Shown: positions 34,864 through 44,575, numbered from the stretch's first letter. The stretch: 64,000 nucleotides of DNA from Streptomyces sp. SAI-127 (GCF_029894425.1 NZ_JARXYJ010000001.1:3286001-3350000), one strand, 5' to 3'. Translations and numbers: made by a program. Notes: generated by a model not told the origin, from the letters alone.

Positions 34864-34885
34864 CCGCCACGCGCGTGCGTGGCGG
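34864..34885 (-). terminator. Second stem-loop after tsf
   Basis: CCGCCACGC and GCGTGGCGG form a 9-bp perfect stem with a four-base loop, and the flanking GTCGTCCG and CGGACGAC can extend it. It begins about 60 bp past the tsf stop and probably ends or trims the rpsB-tsf transcript. Confidence 0.6.
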
Positions 34886-34942
34886 CGTACCGGACGACTG
34901 CTGACGACCCTATAGGGCCCGCGCGTCGCTCGCGGTACGGAC

Positions 34943-35779
34943 TCAGATGCCGACCTTGATGCGCGTGAAGCGCTTCAGGGTGACACCGGCCTCGTCCAGA
35001 ACCTTCTGGACCGACTTCTTGTTGTCGAGCGCGTACGGCTGACCGAGCAGCGTGGCGTCCTTGAAGAAGCCGTTGAGGCGACCCTCGACGATCTTCGGCA
35101 GGGCGGCCTCGGGCTTGCCCTCGGCGCGGGTGGTCTCCTCGGCGACGCGGCGCTCGGACTCGACGACCTCGGCCGGCACGTCCTCCTTGGAGAGGTACTT
35201 CGGCGCGAAGGCGGCGATGTGCTGGGCGACACCGCGGGCGACCTCGGGGTTGGGCTTGTCCAGCTCGACGAGGACACCGATCTGCGGGGGCAGGTCGGGC
35301 ATCGTGCGGTGCATGTACGCGGTCACGAAGCCGTCGGCGAACTGCGCGAAGCGGTCCAGGACGATCTTCTCGCCGAGGTTGGCGTTGGCCTCGTCCACGA
35401 ACGCCTGGACGGTCTTGCCGGCCTCGATCTCGGAGGCGAGCAGGGCCTCCAGGTCGGCCGGGGAGGTCGCGGCGACGTGCTGCGCGATCTTCTCGGCGAC
35501 GGCCTGGAACTTCTCGCCCTTGGCGACGAAGTCCGTCTCGCACTTGAGCTCGACGAGGACGCCGGAGGAGTTGTCGTCGGCGATGATCGAGACCACGGCG
35601 CCGTTCTCGGCGGAGCGGCCCTCGCGCTTGGCGACGCCCTTCTGGCCCTTGATCCGGAGCGCCTCGACTGCTTTCTCGACGTCGCCCGCGGCCTCGTCCA
35701 GCGCCTTCTTGCAGTCCATCATGCCGGCGCCCGTGAGCTCACGGAGCTTCTTGACGTCGGCGGCGGTGTAGTTCGCCAT
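34943..35779 (-). CDS. tsf: Elongation factor Ts
   Basis: A 278-residue nucleotide exchange factor for EF-Tu. The N-terminal UBA-like module (VKKLRELTGAGMMDCKKAL) and the EF-Tu contact TDFVAK in ELKCETDFVAKGEKF are intact. Length is close to that of other actinobacterial EF-Ts. It follows rpsB after about 160 bp that contain two hairpins, so its dose relative to S2 can be tuned. Confidence 0.97.
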   Translation of the reverse strand: MANYTAADVKKLRELTGAGMMDCKKALDEAAGDVEKAVEALRIKGQKGVAKREGRSAENGAVVSIIADDNSSGVLVELKCETDFVAKGEKFQAVAEKIAQHVAATSPADLEALLASEIEAGKTVQAFVDEANANLGEKIVLDRFAQFADGFVTAYMHRTMPDLPPQIGVLVELDKPNPEVARGVAQHIAAFAPKYLSKEDVPAEVVESERRVAEETTRAEGKPEAALPKIVEGRLNGFFKDATLLGQPYALDNKKSVQKVLDEAGVTLKRFTRIKVGI

Positions 35780-35832
35780 GAGTCTGTGAATCTTTCTCGA
35801 AGTCTGGAAGATCGAAGATCTACGGGGTCTAC

Positions 35833-35854
35833 GGCCCCCATTCAGCCGGGGGCC
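35833..35854 (-). terminator. Hairpin in the rpsB-tsf spacer
   Basis: GGCCCCC and GGGGGCC form a 7-bp perfect stem with an eight-base loop, 53 bp upstream of the tsf start. Confidence 0.5.
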
Positions 35855-35882
35855 GCCGACTCTCCGCTGACCTACGGGTGAA

Positions 35883-35917
35883 CGGCGGGAGCGGAGTTCA
35901 TGCCCCCGCTCCCGCCG
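35883..35917 (-). terminator. Strong hairpin immediately after rpsB
   Basis: CGGCGGGAGCGG (35883-35894) and CCGCTCCCGCCG (35906-35917) make a perfect 12-bp stem with an 11-nt loop, 20 bp past the rpsB stop. It likely causes partial termination between rpsB and tsf. Confidence 0.7.
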
Positions 35918-35937
35918 TCACCCCTGACGCTGACGGA

Positions 35938-36876
35938 TCAGACCTGCTCGGCGTCCGCGGCCGGAGCGGCCTCGGCGGCGGGGGCCTCGGCAGCGGGCGC
36001 CTCGGCCGGGGCCTCGGCCTCGGCAGCGGGGGCCTCAGCAAGAGCCTCGGTGGCCTCCGCGGCCGGAGCGGCCTCGGCGGCGGGAGCCTCCTCGGCCTTC
36101 TTCTCGCCACCCTCGAGCAGGTCGCGCTCCCACTCGGCGAGCGGCTCGCCCGCGGCCTTCTCGCCCTTGTCACCGGTGGCGACGCGCGAGCGGGAGATAA
36201 GCCCCTCGGCGACGGCGTCGGCGATCACACGGGTGAGCAGGGTGACGGAGCGGATCGCGTCGTCGTTGCCCGGGATCTTGTAGTCGACCTCGTCGGGGTC
36301 GCAGTTGGTGTCGAGGATGGCGACGACCGGGATGTTGAGCTTCCGGGCCTCGCCGACCGCGATGTGCTCCTTCTTGGTGTCCACGATCCAGACGGCGCTG
36401 GGCACCTTCTGCATCTCGCGGATACCACCGAGGGTCTTCTCCAGCTTGGCCTTCTCGCGCGAGAGCACGAGAAGCTCCTTCTTGGTCAGACCCGACGCGG
36501 CGACGTCCTCGAAGTCGATCTGCTCGAGCTCCTTGAGGCGCTGCAGACGCTTGTAGACGGTCGAGAAGTTGGTGAGCATGCCGCCCAGCCAGCGCTGGTT
36601 GACGTAGGGCATGCCGACGCGGGTGGCCTGCTCGGCGATGGCCTCCTGCGCCTGCTTCTTCGTGCCGACGAACATGACCGTGCCGCCGTGGGCGACGGTC
36701 TCCTTGACGAACTCGTAGGCGCGGTCGATGTACGACAGCGACTGGAGCAGGTCGATGATGTAGATGCCGTTGCGCTCCGTGAAGATGAACCGCTTCATCT
36801 TCGGGTTCCAACGACGGGTCTGGTGACCGAAGTGGACGCCGCTTTCCAGCAGCTCCCGCATCGTGACGACGGCCAT
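35938..36876 (-). CDS. rpsB: 30S ribosomal protein S2
   Basis: A 312-residue protein. The first 250 residues match S2 throughout ([47 protein letters not shown]). The last 60 or so form an Ala/Glu/Pro tail of repeating APAAEA units, common in high-GC actinomycetes and probably disordered. The ATG follows AAGGAG. The gene is divergent from an M23-type protein and heads a translation-related series. Confidence 0.97.
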   Translation of the reverse strand: MAVVTMRELLESGVHFGHQTRRWNPKMKRFIFTERNGIYIIDLLQSLSYIDRAYEFVKETVAHGGTVMFVGTKKQAQEAIAEQATRVGMPYVNQRWLGGMLTNFSTVYKRLQRLKELEQIDFEDVAASGLTKKELLVLSREKAKLEKTLGGIREMQKVPSAVWIVDTKKEHIAVGEARKLNIPVVAILDTNCDPDEVDYKIPGNDDAIRSVTLLTRVIADAVAEGLISRSRVATGDKGEKAAGEPLAEWERDLLEGGEKKAEEAPAAEAAPAAEATEALAEAPAAEAEAPAEAPAAEAPAAEAAPAADAEQV

Positions 36877-37148
36877 GGCCGTTCTCCTTGGTGTTCTCGG
36901 TTGTGCCGCGCGCGCCGGATGGCACTCGCGCCTGACGCCCGCGATGCGCCTTGCCACTAGGGACCGAGAGGCGCTGACACCGGCTGTTTGAGGGCCTGAT
37001 GTCGGGGCGTGCGAAGTCGACCCGGTGACCCGGATCGCCAGAAGAAGTGTACGGGACCCGCGGGGTACCGGGTGACGCCGCTGTCCACAACCCGGGAGTA
37101 GTCCACAGGTCCCGGCCAGGACCGGGGCGGGTGCGGGACGGTCTCCGC

Positions 37149-37721
37149 ATGCGAGCGAAGCGATACGGACGATGCGGTACGTGGCTGGTGCTGGGGTTTC
37201 TGCTGCTGCTGGCGGCGCCGGCGCCCCCACCCCGGCCGCCCTTTCTCACCCCGGCGGCCACGGACACCTCGGTCCCGGCGATCGGCCGCGCCTGGCCCGT
37301 GGGCGCCCGTCCGACGGTGCTGCGCGGCTGGGAGCCCCCGGCGACGGTGTACGGCCGCGGACACCGGGGCGTGGACCTGGCGGCCCCTCCCGGAAGCCCG
37401 GTACGAGCGGTGGCGCCGGGCCGGGTGTCCTTCGCGGGGCGGGTGGCGGGGAGGGGCGTGGTCTCGGTGGAACTGGCCGGGACGGATCTTCGAACAACGT
37501 ACGAGCCGGTGACGGCGTCGGTGGAGAAGGGCGCCGAGCTGGCGGCGGGCGAGGTGGTGGGCACGGTCGAACCGACGGGCTCCCACTGCACGAGCACGTG
37601 CGTGCACTGGGGCCTACGGAGGGGCGAGGCCTACCTGGATCCGCTGTCCCTGCTCCCGCCATGGCTGCTGCACAGAGGTCCTTCGAGACTGCTCCCGGTA
37701 CTGGGCGTCCCGCTGCCCTGA
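37149..37721 (+). CDS. Exported M23/LytM-domain protein with altered active site
   Basis: A 190-residue protein. A signal helix (residues 11-25) is followed by a proline stretch and an M23 domain. H72 and D76 in [15 protein letters not shown] match the first zinc motif. The second motif, normally HxH, reads C151-V-H153 in TCVHWGLR, so one zinc ligand is lost; such forms are frequent in actinobacteria. It may regulate or bind peptidoglycan rather than cut it. The ATG lies 7 nt after GGGACGG. Divergent from rpsB. Confidence 0.85.
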   Translation: MRAKRYGRCGTWLVLGFLLLLAAPAPPPRPPFLTPAATDTSVPAIGRAWPVGARPTVLRGWEPPATVYGRGHRGVDLAAPPGSPVRAVAPGRVSFAGRVAGRGVVSVELAGTDLRTTYEPVTASVEKGAELAAGEVVGTVEPTGSHCTSTCVHWGLRRGEAYLDPLSLLPPWLLHRGPSRLLPVLGVPLP

Positions 37722-37811
37722 CCGCGGGCAGCAGCCGCTCGGGGCGGCTCCCGACCCACGGAGGCGGCAGGCCGCAAAACGCGGGCAGGCGAAACCCACG
37801 CCCGCCCGGCC

Positions 37812-38402
37812 TCAGCCCCGCACACCCCGCAGCGCCATGGACACCGCGGCCTCGGTGATCACGGACGGCTCCTCCGCGGCCCCCAGCTCGATCCTGCGCA
37901 CAGCCGCGTCCACGACCCCCTGCACCAGCATCGCCGCCAGCCGGGGCTGTTCATGCCCCATCTCGCCGAGCGCCTCGACGATCATCGCGACCAGCCCCCC
38001 GTGCGCCGCCCGGATCTTCTCCCGGGCCCCTGCGTCCAGCTCGCTCGCGGAGATCGCCACGACAGCCCGGTGCCGCCGGTCCCCCACCAGCGCCAGCTGC
38101 TGCCGCACATACGCCTCGACCCTGGCCTCAGGGTCCTCCGCCGCGGCCATCGCCGCCGAGACCTCCGCGGCCCAGACGGGGAAGTCGACCGCGCACAGTT
38201 CCTCGACCACGGCGGCCCGCGACCGGAAGTACTCGTACACGGACGACCGCGCGAGCCCCGTCCGCTCGGCGAGGGCCGGGAAGGTCAGCGCCTCCGTCCC
38301 GCCCTCGGACAGCAAAGAGCGAGCCGCGTCCAGCAGGGCGGCTCGCTGCATCGACCGGTGCTCGGCCACGGAGGCCGCTCGAATCCTTGGCACGTCAACC
38401 AC
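37812..38402 (-). CDS. TetR-family transcriptional regulator
   Basis: A 196-residue one-domain-plus-ligand regulator. The N-terminal helix-turn-helix is ALLDAARSLLSEGGTEALTF then LAERTGLARSSVYEYFRSR. The all-helical C-terminal part is probably the ligand pocket. Two in-frame GTG starts three codons apart are possible; I list the outer. It lies just downstream of whiG on the same strand, and the M23 gene converges on it. No target is apparent. Confidence 0.88.
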   Translation of the reverse strand: MVDVPRIRAASVAEHRSMQRAALLDAARSLLSEGGTEALTFPALAERTGLARSSVYEYFRSRAAVVEELCAVDFPVWAAEVSAAMAAAEDPEARVEAYVRQQLALVGDRRHRAVVAISASELDAGAREKIRAAHGGLVAMIVEALGEMGHEQPRLAAMLVQGVVDAAVRRIELGAAEEPSVITEAAVSMALRGVRG

Positions 38403-38474
38403 TGTACGGACGCGCCACCGCGGACGGGAGTCACTCCACCCGACCGGCCGTGACCGAGAGGTCGTCCGGCCAGG

Positions 38475-39317
38475 TCAGCGACCGAAACTGGCCAGCTTCG
38501 CCCGCAGTTGCAGCACGGACTTGGTGTGGATCTGGCTGACCCGGCTCTCGGTCACCCCCAGCACGTTCCCGATCTCCGCGAGGGTGAGCCCCTCGTAGTA
38601 GTACAGGGTGACGACGGTCTTCTCCCGCTCGGGCAGCGTGTTGATGGCCCGCGCCAGGAACCGTCTGAGCTCGCGGTCCTCGGCGACCTCCACGGGATTG
38701 TCCGCGGCGGTGTCCTCCAGGGTGTCCATGAGGCTCAGCCGGTCGCCGCCCTCGCCCCCGACATGCAGCAGCTCCTCCAGCGCCACCACGTTGGCCAGCG
38801 ACAACTGGCTGAAGACCGCATGGAGATCGTCCACCGCGATCCCCAGCTCGCCGGCGACCTCCCCCTCGCTGGGCGTCCGCCTGAGCCGCGCCTCCAGCGT
38901 CGCGTACGCCCGCTCGACGTTGCGCGCCTTCTGCCGCACGGATCGCGGAATCCAGTCCAGCGCCCGCAGTTCGTCGATCATCGCGCCCCGGATCCGGGTG
39001 ATCGCGTACGTCTCGAACTTGATCTCCCGGTCGATGTCGAACTTCTCGATCGCGTCGATGAGTCCGAAGACCCCCGAGGACACGAAGTCCGCCTGCTCGA
39101 CATTGGGCGGCAGCCCGACGCTCACCCGCCCGGCCACGTACTTCACGAGCGGCGAGTAGTGCAGGATCAGCTGCTCGCGCAGCCGCTCGTCTCCCGTCGC
39201 TTTGTACGACCGCCACAGCTCGTCGAGCGTCGAGGGAGCGGGCGGCCGCACGCTGCCACCGTCACGGGCGGCTGGGGGGATCGCCGCCCGGTCGGATCCG
39301 GAAGTGTGCTGGGGCAT
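38475..39317 (-). CDS. whiG: RNA polymerase sigma factor WhiG
   Basis: A 280-residue sigma factor of the motility/sporulation (FliA/SigD) class. Region 2 contains [21 protein letters not shown] and region 4 [20 protein letters not shown]. Length and placement between dprA and a TetR gene match streptomycete WhiG, which starts sporulation of aerial hyphae by driving whiH, whiI and other genes. Its activity is known to be held in check by RsiG with cyclic di-GMP. The start is the ATG giving MPQHTSG; upstream codons lack support. Confidence 0.95.
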   Translation of the reverse strand: MPQHTSGSDRAAIPPAARDGGSVRPPAPSTLDELWRSYKATGDERLREQLILHYSPLVKYVAGRVSVGLPPNVEQADFVSSGVFGLIDAIEKFDIDREIKFETYAITRIRGAMIDELRALDWIPRSVRQKARNVERAYATLEARLRRTPSEGEVAGELGIAVDDLHAVFSQLSLANVVALEELLHVGGEGGDRLSLMDTLEDTAADNPVEVAEDRELRRFLARAINTLPEREKTVVTLYYYEGLTLAEIGNVLGVTESRVSQIHTKSVLQLRAKLASFGR

Positions 39318-39560
39318 TCGTCGCCTTGTGCCGTTCTGCCGTGAAGTACGCGATGTACGTGAAGTGCGTCGGAATCCCCGTGAGCGTAGCGTGACTGAGG
39401 AGTCGCAGTGCGCAAACAACGTGGCCGGGTGCATGCGCAGATGCGTTCCGGCGACCGCTCTCCCGGGGCACGGGCATCACCCTGTGTGATCACCAGAACA
39501 CTCCAACTGCGGGAAACCGCAAGGGCTTCGGGCTTCGCCCGGACGGCCGAACACGCTCGG

Positions 39561-40718
39561 TCAACACGGGCCGCGACCGCCCCGGACGGAGATCATCGCC
39601 TGGCGTGTCAACTTCCAGCTGTCGCCGTGTCGTTCGACGTAACCAAGTGCACGGAGTTCGTACAGTCTCGCGATGGCGTCGTCCGGCGTCGTCTGCGCAC
39701 CGCGCGCGATCTCCTCCACTCCGGCCTCCCGTCGTCCGGGCAGCGCGGACAGCACCCTCCGTGCCGCCGGGGCCAGCAGGTCGCGCGGCAGCACGGGCCC
39801 GCGCCGGTCGGGGGCCAGCTCCCCCATGTCGCCGACCAGCTCCACGACTTCCGCCGCGTCGGTGACCAGCGTGGCGTCCCCGCGCAGCAGCTCGTGCACT
39901 CCGGCCGACAGGCTGCTGGTGGCCGGCCCGGGCACTCCTATCGTGTGACGGCCCAAGCGCTGTGCCGCACGGGCGGTGACCAGCGAGCCGCTGCGGTGGG
40001 CGGCCTCGACGACGACGGTGCCGCGGGTGAGGGCGGCGATCACCCTGTTGCGCAGCACGAATCTGCTGGGCGTCGGATGATCGCCGGGCGGCAACTCGCC
40101 GATCACCAGACCCTGTTCCGCGATCCTGGTGATCAACTGGGTGTGTCCGCGTGGGTAGGGACGGTCGACTCCGCAGGCCAGGACGGCCACGGTGGCGCCG
40201 CCTGCGCCGAGAGCACCGCGGTGGGCGGCGCCGTCGACGCCGTACGCCCCGCCGGACACGACGACCCAGCCGCGCTCGGCGAGCCCGGTGCCGAGGGTGG
40301 CCGCCATGTGAGCCCCGTACTCGGTACAGGCACGGGCCCCCACTAGGGCGACGGACCTCAACGCCCACATCCGCAGGCTGGGCAGACCCCGCACCCACAG
40401 TCCGATCGGTCGCGCGTCCGCGAGATCGTCGAGCTGCCCCGGCCACTCGCCGCTCCCGGGAACGACGAAGCGCGCACCGGCCTCGTACGCGACGGCCAGA
40501 TCACGGCGGGGCTCGGCCACCCGGGCCCGGGCCCGCAACCCGCTCCACCGCTTCTCGCTCACCCCGGGCAACGGCTCCCCGGCCCCCCGCAACCGCGCGG
40601 CCACCTCCCCCACACCCCACTCCCGAATCCACCGCCCGCCGACCTCGTCCCCGGGCTCGACGACCCGAGCGAGGAAGACGCGGTCGAGCAGCTCGCCGTC
40701 GGGTTCCTCGCCGGTCAT
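39561..40718 (-). CDS. dprA: DNA-processing protein DprA (Smf family)
   Basis: A 385-residue protein. The Rossmann-like core has VALVGARACTEYG, VVSGGAYGVDGAAHRGAL and NRVIAALTRGTVVVEA, with a C-terminal winged helix (ARLYELRALGYVERHGDSW). DprA loads RecA onto incoming single-stranded DNA in naturally competent bacteria. Streptomyces are not classically transformable, so its role is unclear. The start overlaps the comM stop as ATGA, implying coupling. Confidence 0.93.
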   Translation of the reverse strand: MTGEEPDGELLDRVFLARVVEPGDEVGGRWIREWGVGEVAARLRGAGEPLPGVSEKRWSGLRARARVAEPRRDLAVAYEAGARFVVPGSGEWPGQLDDLADARPIGLWVRGLPSLRMWALRSVALVGARACTEYGAHMAATLGTGLAERGWVVVSGGAYGVDGAAHRGALGAGGATVAVLACGVDRPYPRGHTQLITRIAEQGLVIGELPPGDHPTPSRFVLRNRVIAALTRGTVVVEAAHRSGSLVTARAAQRLGRHTIGVPGPATSSLSAGVHELLRGDATLVTDAAEVVELVGDMGELAPDRRGPVLPRDLLAPAARRVLSALPGRREAGVEEIARGAQTTPDDAIARLYELRALGYVERHGDSWKLTRQAMISVRGGRGPC

Positions 40719-42340
40719 GCCGGCGCCCCGATGGCCATGGGCACTCCCCGGGGCACTCCGGTGCGCAGTTGCAGCGCCAGGGCGACGTCCGTCGCGTCCG
40801 GACGGTCGTGTCCGGCGAGGTCCGCGACCGTCCAGGCGACACGCAGTACGCGGTCGAGCCCTCGGGCGGTCAGGACGCCCCGCTCCAGATTGCGCTCGGC
40901 CTCGTCCATCGCCCCGGACACGGCGTGCCAGCGACTTCGCAGCTCGCGCCCGGGCACCTCGCTGTTGGTCCGCCACGGCGTGCCGGCGAAGCGCATCGCC
41001 GCCCGTTCCCTGGCCGCCCGTACCCGGTCGGCGACCACGGCGGTCGACTCGCCCCGGGCACCGCGTCCGGCAAGCTGGTCACGTGTGACCCGGTCCACCT
41101 GCACCCGCAGGTCGACCCGGTCGAGCAGCGGACCGGAGAGCCGGGCCTGGTAGCGCCGGATCGCCGAGGGCGGACACTCGCAGAAGTCGTCGGTCTGCGA
41201 GAAGCGACCGCAGGGGCACGGATTCGCCGCGAGCACCATCAGGAATTTCGCCGGAAACCGCACCACGCCCGCGCTGCGCGCGATCACCACGTGCCCCGCC
41301 TCCAGCGGCTGCCGCAGCGCGTCGAGGGCCTGGGTGTTGAACTCGGGTGTCTCGTCCAGAAAGAGGACGCCTCGATGAGACAGCGACACCGCCCCGGGAC
41401 GGGCGATACCGGGTCCGCCGCCGACGAGGGCCTGCATGGTGGCCGAGTGGTGCGGAGCGCAGTAGGGCGCGGCATCGATCAGGGGCTTGCCCGGCGGTAG
41501 CAGACCCGCCACCGAGTGCACCGCCGTCACCTCGAGCGACTCCTCCCGGGCCAGCCGGGGCAGGACCGCGGGCAGCCGCTCCGCGAGCATCGTCTTGCCC
41601 GCGCCGGGCGGGCCCTCCAGGAACAGGTGATGGCCACCGGCCGCCGCCACCTCCACCGCGGTCCGCGCCGAGATCTGACCGACGACATCGGCCAGGTCGT
41701 GACCGTGGTCCTGCTGCGCGGCTCCGGAGCTGTGCATGCCGGTGGCGGCTCCCGTCCCCGGCACGCGCAGGCCGGCCAGCAGCGGATCGGGGCGGCCCGG
41801 CTCGTCGGGCGCCTCGTCGGGCACCGGCTCGTCCGCGAGGACCGCGATCAGCTGCCGCAGAGTGCGCACGCCGAGCACGGAGACCCCGGGCACCAGCGAA
41901 GCCTCGGCGGCGGCACACTCCGGCACCACGACCTGCTCATAGCCGGCGTCCGCGGCGGCCAGTACCGCGGGCAGGATGCCCCTCACGGGCCGCACCCGGC
42001 CGTCCAGCCCCAGCTCTCCGATCATCACGATGTCGGCGAGCACGCGCGGGTCGATCCGCTCGGAGGCACCCAGCACGGCGCACGCGACGGCAAGGTCGAA
42101 TCCCGACCCCGCCTTCGGCACCGATGCCGGACTGAGGCCCACGGTGAGCTTCTTCTGGGGCCATTCACCACCCGAGTTCACGACGGCCGCCCGAACCCGG
42201 TCCCGGCTCTCCGTCAAGCTCTTGTCCGGCAACCCCACCAGCGTGAACGCCGCCACCCCGGGCTCCAGGTCCGCCTGGACCTCGACCACGACTCCCTCGA
42301 CGCCCACCAGCGCCACCGAGCACGTGCGAGCGAAACCCAT
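40715..42340 (-). CDS. comM: YifB/ComM-family Mg-chelatase-like AAA+ helicase
   Basis: A 541-residue protein. An N-terminal Lon-like chaperone domain (VEVQADLEPGVAAFTLVG) is followed by the AAA+ core with Walker A GPPGAGKTMLAERLP and Walker B GVLFLDE. A cysteine cluster NPCPCGRF with CECPP lies within it, and a C-terminal Mg-chelatase lid follows. ComM drives branch migration during transformation in other bacteria. It sits between yraN and dprA, overlapping the latter by 4 bp, a widely kept cluster. Confidence 0.94.
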   Translation of the reverse strand: MGFARTCSVALVGVEGVVVEVQADLEPGVAAFTLVGLPDKSLTESRDRVRAAVVNSGGEWPQKKLTVGLSPASVPKAGSGFDLAVACAVLGASERIDPRVLADIVMIGELGLDGRVRPVRGILPAVLAAADAGYEQVVVPECAAAEASLVPGVSVLGVRTLRQLIAVLADEPVPDEAPDEPGRPDPLLAGLRVPGTGAATGMHSSGAAQQDHGHDLADVVGQISARTAVEVAAAGGHHLFLEGPPGAGKTMLAERLPAVLPRLAREESLEVTAVHSVAGLLPPGKPLIDAAPYCAPHHSATMQALVGGGPGIARPGAVSLSHRGVLFLDETPEFNTQALDALRQPLEAGHVVIARSAGVVRFPAKFLMVLAANPCPCGRFSQTDDFCECPPSAIRRYQARLSGPLLDRVDLRVQVDRVTRDQLAGRGARGESTAVVADRVRAARERAAMRFAGTPWRTNSEVPGRELRSRWHAVSGAMDEAERNLERGVLTARGLDRVLRVAWTVADLAGHDRPDATDVALALQLRTGVPRGVPMAIGAPA

Positions 42341-42341
42341 C

Positions 42342-42704
42342 TCAGGCCACCCCCCGCGCATGCTCGACCACGGGTGCGCCGCGCTGCGGCAGGACCACAC
42401 CCACCAGGTCGATGCGGACGCCTCCCGGTGGCGCGCCTCCGTGGGCGTGGATCCAGCAGGCGGCGAGGCCTCGCAGGCGCTCCGCCTTCTCGGGGGTCAC
42501 CGCGGCCATGGGGTGCTCGAAGGCGCCCGTGCGCCGTGTCTTGACCTCGCAGACGACCAGGACCTCGCCGTCCCGCGCCACGATGTCGATCTCACCCGTC
42601 CTGCCACAGCGCCAGTTGCGCTCCAGGACCGTCATCCCGGCCTCGGTCAGCCGCCTCGCGGCCAGACTCTCGCCGTACTTGCCGAGTGCACTGCGTGCGT
42701 TCAT
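42342..42704 (-). CDS. YraN/UPF0102 family endonuclease-fold protein
   Basis: A 120-residue protein with the restriction-endonuclease-like motif [11 protein letters not shown]...CEVKTR, which supplies the E-D-ExK catalytic set. Its function is unproven, probably a structure-specific nuclease linked to recombination. It lies one base from comM and starts at an ATG with GGAGG 11 nt before it. An upstream in-frame start ten codons earlier is less likely. Confidence 0.9.
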   Translation of the reverse strand: MNARSALGKYGESLAARRLTEAGMTVLERNWRCGRTGEIDIVARDGEVLVVCEVKTRRTGAFEHPMAAVTPEKAERLRGLAACWIHAHGGAPPGGVRIDLVGVVLPQRGAPVVEHARGVA

Positions 42705-42805
42705 GTCGGCACCACCTCCGGCGCCAACGATCACGCAGCCCCGTCCACCGAGTTGATCTTGGTGGACTACTCACCGGTTGTGGAAAACCGGGTCACCCAC
42801 AGGTG

Positions 42806-43114
42806 TCACCCGCCCGGCAACTCCAGATCGCTCTTGTTCAGCTCCTCGATGTTCACGTCCTTGAACGTCAATACCCGGACCTGTTTCACGAAGCGAGCCG
42901 GCCGATACATGTCCCACACCCACGCATCCGCCATGGACACCTCGAAGAACACCTCACCCTGGACCGAGTGCACCTGCATCTCGTAGTCGTTGGTCAGGTA
43001 GAAGCGCCGCTCGGTCTCGATCACGTATTTGAACAGACCGACGACATCGCGGTACTCCCGGTAGAGCTTGAGCTCCATCTCGGTCTCGTACTTCTCGAGG
43101 TCCTCGGCGCTCAT
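42806..43114 (-). CDS. DUF2469 protein
   Basis: A 102-residue, acidic, highly conserved actinobacterial protein. The N-terminus is SAEDLEKYETEMELKLYREY and the central segment is ERRFYLTNDYEMQVHSV. No catalytic motif is known for the family. It is nearly always found next to yraN or the signal peptidase/rnhB region, as here, hinting at a translation- or envelope-linked role. Confidence 0.9.
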   Translation of the reverse strand: MSAEDLEKYETEMELKLYREYRDVVGLFKYVIETERRFYLTNDYEMQVHSVQGEVFFEVSMADAWVWDMYRPARFVKQVRVLTFKDVNIEELNKSDLELPGG

Positions 43115-43170
43115 GGCATGTTCCCCTTCAGCCGTGCGATCCCACCATTGTGCGCCAGTCCCGTCAGCCC

Positions 43171-43695
43171 CTAGACGATTTCGGTGTCCAGGGTCACGGG
43201 CCCGGCCGGGGGACCTTCGTCGAGCAGCCTGCGCAGCAGCTCGGCGAGTCTGGTCGGATACACCGTCTCATGTGCCTGGCTCAGTTCCTGACACGTCCAC
43301 CAGCGCGCTCCGGCGACACTGCGCCGCTCGAGCTCGGTCAGGGCCGTGGCCCGGGTGGCCGTCACCGTCGTACGGGCCAGGTAGTACCACTCGTCCTGGT
43401 CCCAGCGACGGCCCGCGAACGGGAACGAGCATGTCCGCCGCCAGAGCACCGGCCCGAGATCCACCTCGGTGATGCCGGTCTCCTCGGCGAGTTCCCTCAG
43501 CGCGGCCTCTTCACGGGTCTCCTCGCCCTCCAGTCCGCCGCCGGGCGTGAACCACCAGTCGTCGGCCGGATCGTCCGGTTCGTGCCCGTGCAGCAGCAGG
43601 ATGCGGTCCTCGGGATCGAGCAGGACCACCCGGGCCACCTTGCGCAGTCCGCCTTCGGGCGAGTCGCCGTGCCCGGCCGACGCCTCAGCGGGCAC
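43171..43695 (-). CDS. Nudix hydrolase
   Basis: A 174-residue protein with the complete Nudix box GGGLEGEETREEAALRELAE followed by ETGI, which binds the metal for nucleoside-diphosphate-X hydrolysis. The preferred start is a GTG seven bases after GGAG, overlapping the upstream signal peptidase gene by 11 bp. Substrate cannot be told; the WWFTPGG motif suits many small phosphohydrolases. It follows the four signal peptidase genes and is probably read with them. Confidence 0.88.
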   Translation of the reverse strand: MPAEASAGHGDSPEGGLRKVARVVLLDPEDRILLLHGHEPDDPADDWWFTPGGGLEGEETREEAALRELAEETGITEVDLGPVLWRRTCSFPFAGRRWDQDEWYYLARTTVTATRATALTELERRSVAGARWWTCQELSQAHETVYPTRLAELLRRLLDEGPPAGPVTLDTEIV

Positions 43696-44458
43696 CGACG
43701 GGCTCCGTCCGGACGCGGGAGCGCCCGCCGAAGAGCTTGGCGACGGGCCCGTACGCCCCGCCGCCCAGCACAAGCACCGCGCCGGCGACGATCAGGATGA
43801 AGATCGTGCGCAGCGGTCCGGGCGTGGAGAGCGCGCCGAGCGGTTCGAAGCCGGTGGGGCGCTCCAGCATGCCCTTCATGGGCCAGACGACGGCGTCCAC
43901 CCGAGCGGTGACGGCCGAGCGTGCGACGGTGCCCTGGGCGGCGTCGGTGAGGTGGGCGGAGGAGTCCAGCGAGCCCTGACGCTCGTCGCCGAGCAGGAAC
44001 AGGCGGTCTGCGGGCACCTTCACCGTCGGGATGGACTTGTCCTCGACCACGCCTCCCTTGAGATAGCTCTCGTCGATCTTCTTACCGTTGACGGTCAGCT
44101 TCCCGTCGGTGCAGCAGGAGACGGTGTCCCCGCCGACCGCGACGACCCGCTTGACCACCGAGGCGCCGGTCACCCAGCTCGTGTCGGTGAAGACGACGAC
44201 ATCGCCCCGGCGTATCTCGTCGCCGTCGACGCGCTGCGCCAGCACCCGGTCGCCCGCGTCGATCGTGGGCGTCATCGAGCCGGTGGGCACGGTGTACGGC
44301 CGGTACACCACCGCTCCCCAGGCGAATCCCCCGAGAAACAGCACCAGGCCCAGTGCGACGGCCAGTCCGGACAGTCGCTGTCCGGTCCGGCCGCCCACCG
44401 GGCCCGTGCTGGTGCCGCCGCGCTGCGGGGCCGTACGTGTAGTGCTCTCGCCACCCAT
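43685..44458 (-). CDS. lepB: Type I signal peptidase (SipZ-like, fourth of four)
   Basis: A 257-residue membrane protease. One N-terminal helix (about residues 31-52) precedes PTGSM with catalytic S61, and the base is K103 in VVKRVVAVGGD. A C-terminal hydrophobic helix (TIFILIVAGAVLVLGGG) gives a second anchor, and a basic tail follows. It removes Sec and Tat signal peptides on the outer face. The four-gene arrangement equals sipW-sipX-sipY-sipZ of Streptomyces lividans, where the enzymes have overlapping but unequal roles. Confidence 0.94.
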   Translation of the reverse strand: MGGESTTRTAPQRGGTSTGPVGGRTGQRLSGLAVALGLVLFLGGFAWGAVVYRPYTVPTGSMTPTIDAGDRVLAQRVDGDEIRRGDVVVFTDTSWVTGASVVKRVVAVGGDTVSCCTDGKLTVNGKKIDESYLKGGVVEDKSIPTVKVPADRLFLLGDERQGSLDSSAHLTDAAQGTVARSAVTARVDAVVWPMKGMLERPTGFEPLGALSTPGPLRTIFILIVAGAVLVLGGGAYGPVAKLFGGRSRVRTEPVGAR

Positions 44459-44575
44459 GGACCCGCACCCTACCCGGCGGTACCTGGCCGGGGCAGCCCC
44501 TCCTCCCCGGCCGGGGTCACCCGCTCCGCAAAGCTTTCGCCAGGTCGCGCGGCACCCCCGGTGACCAGGGTGTGA

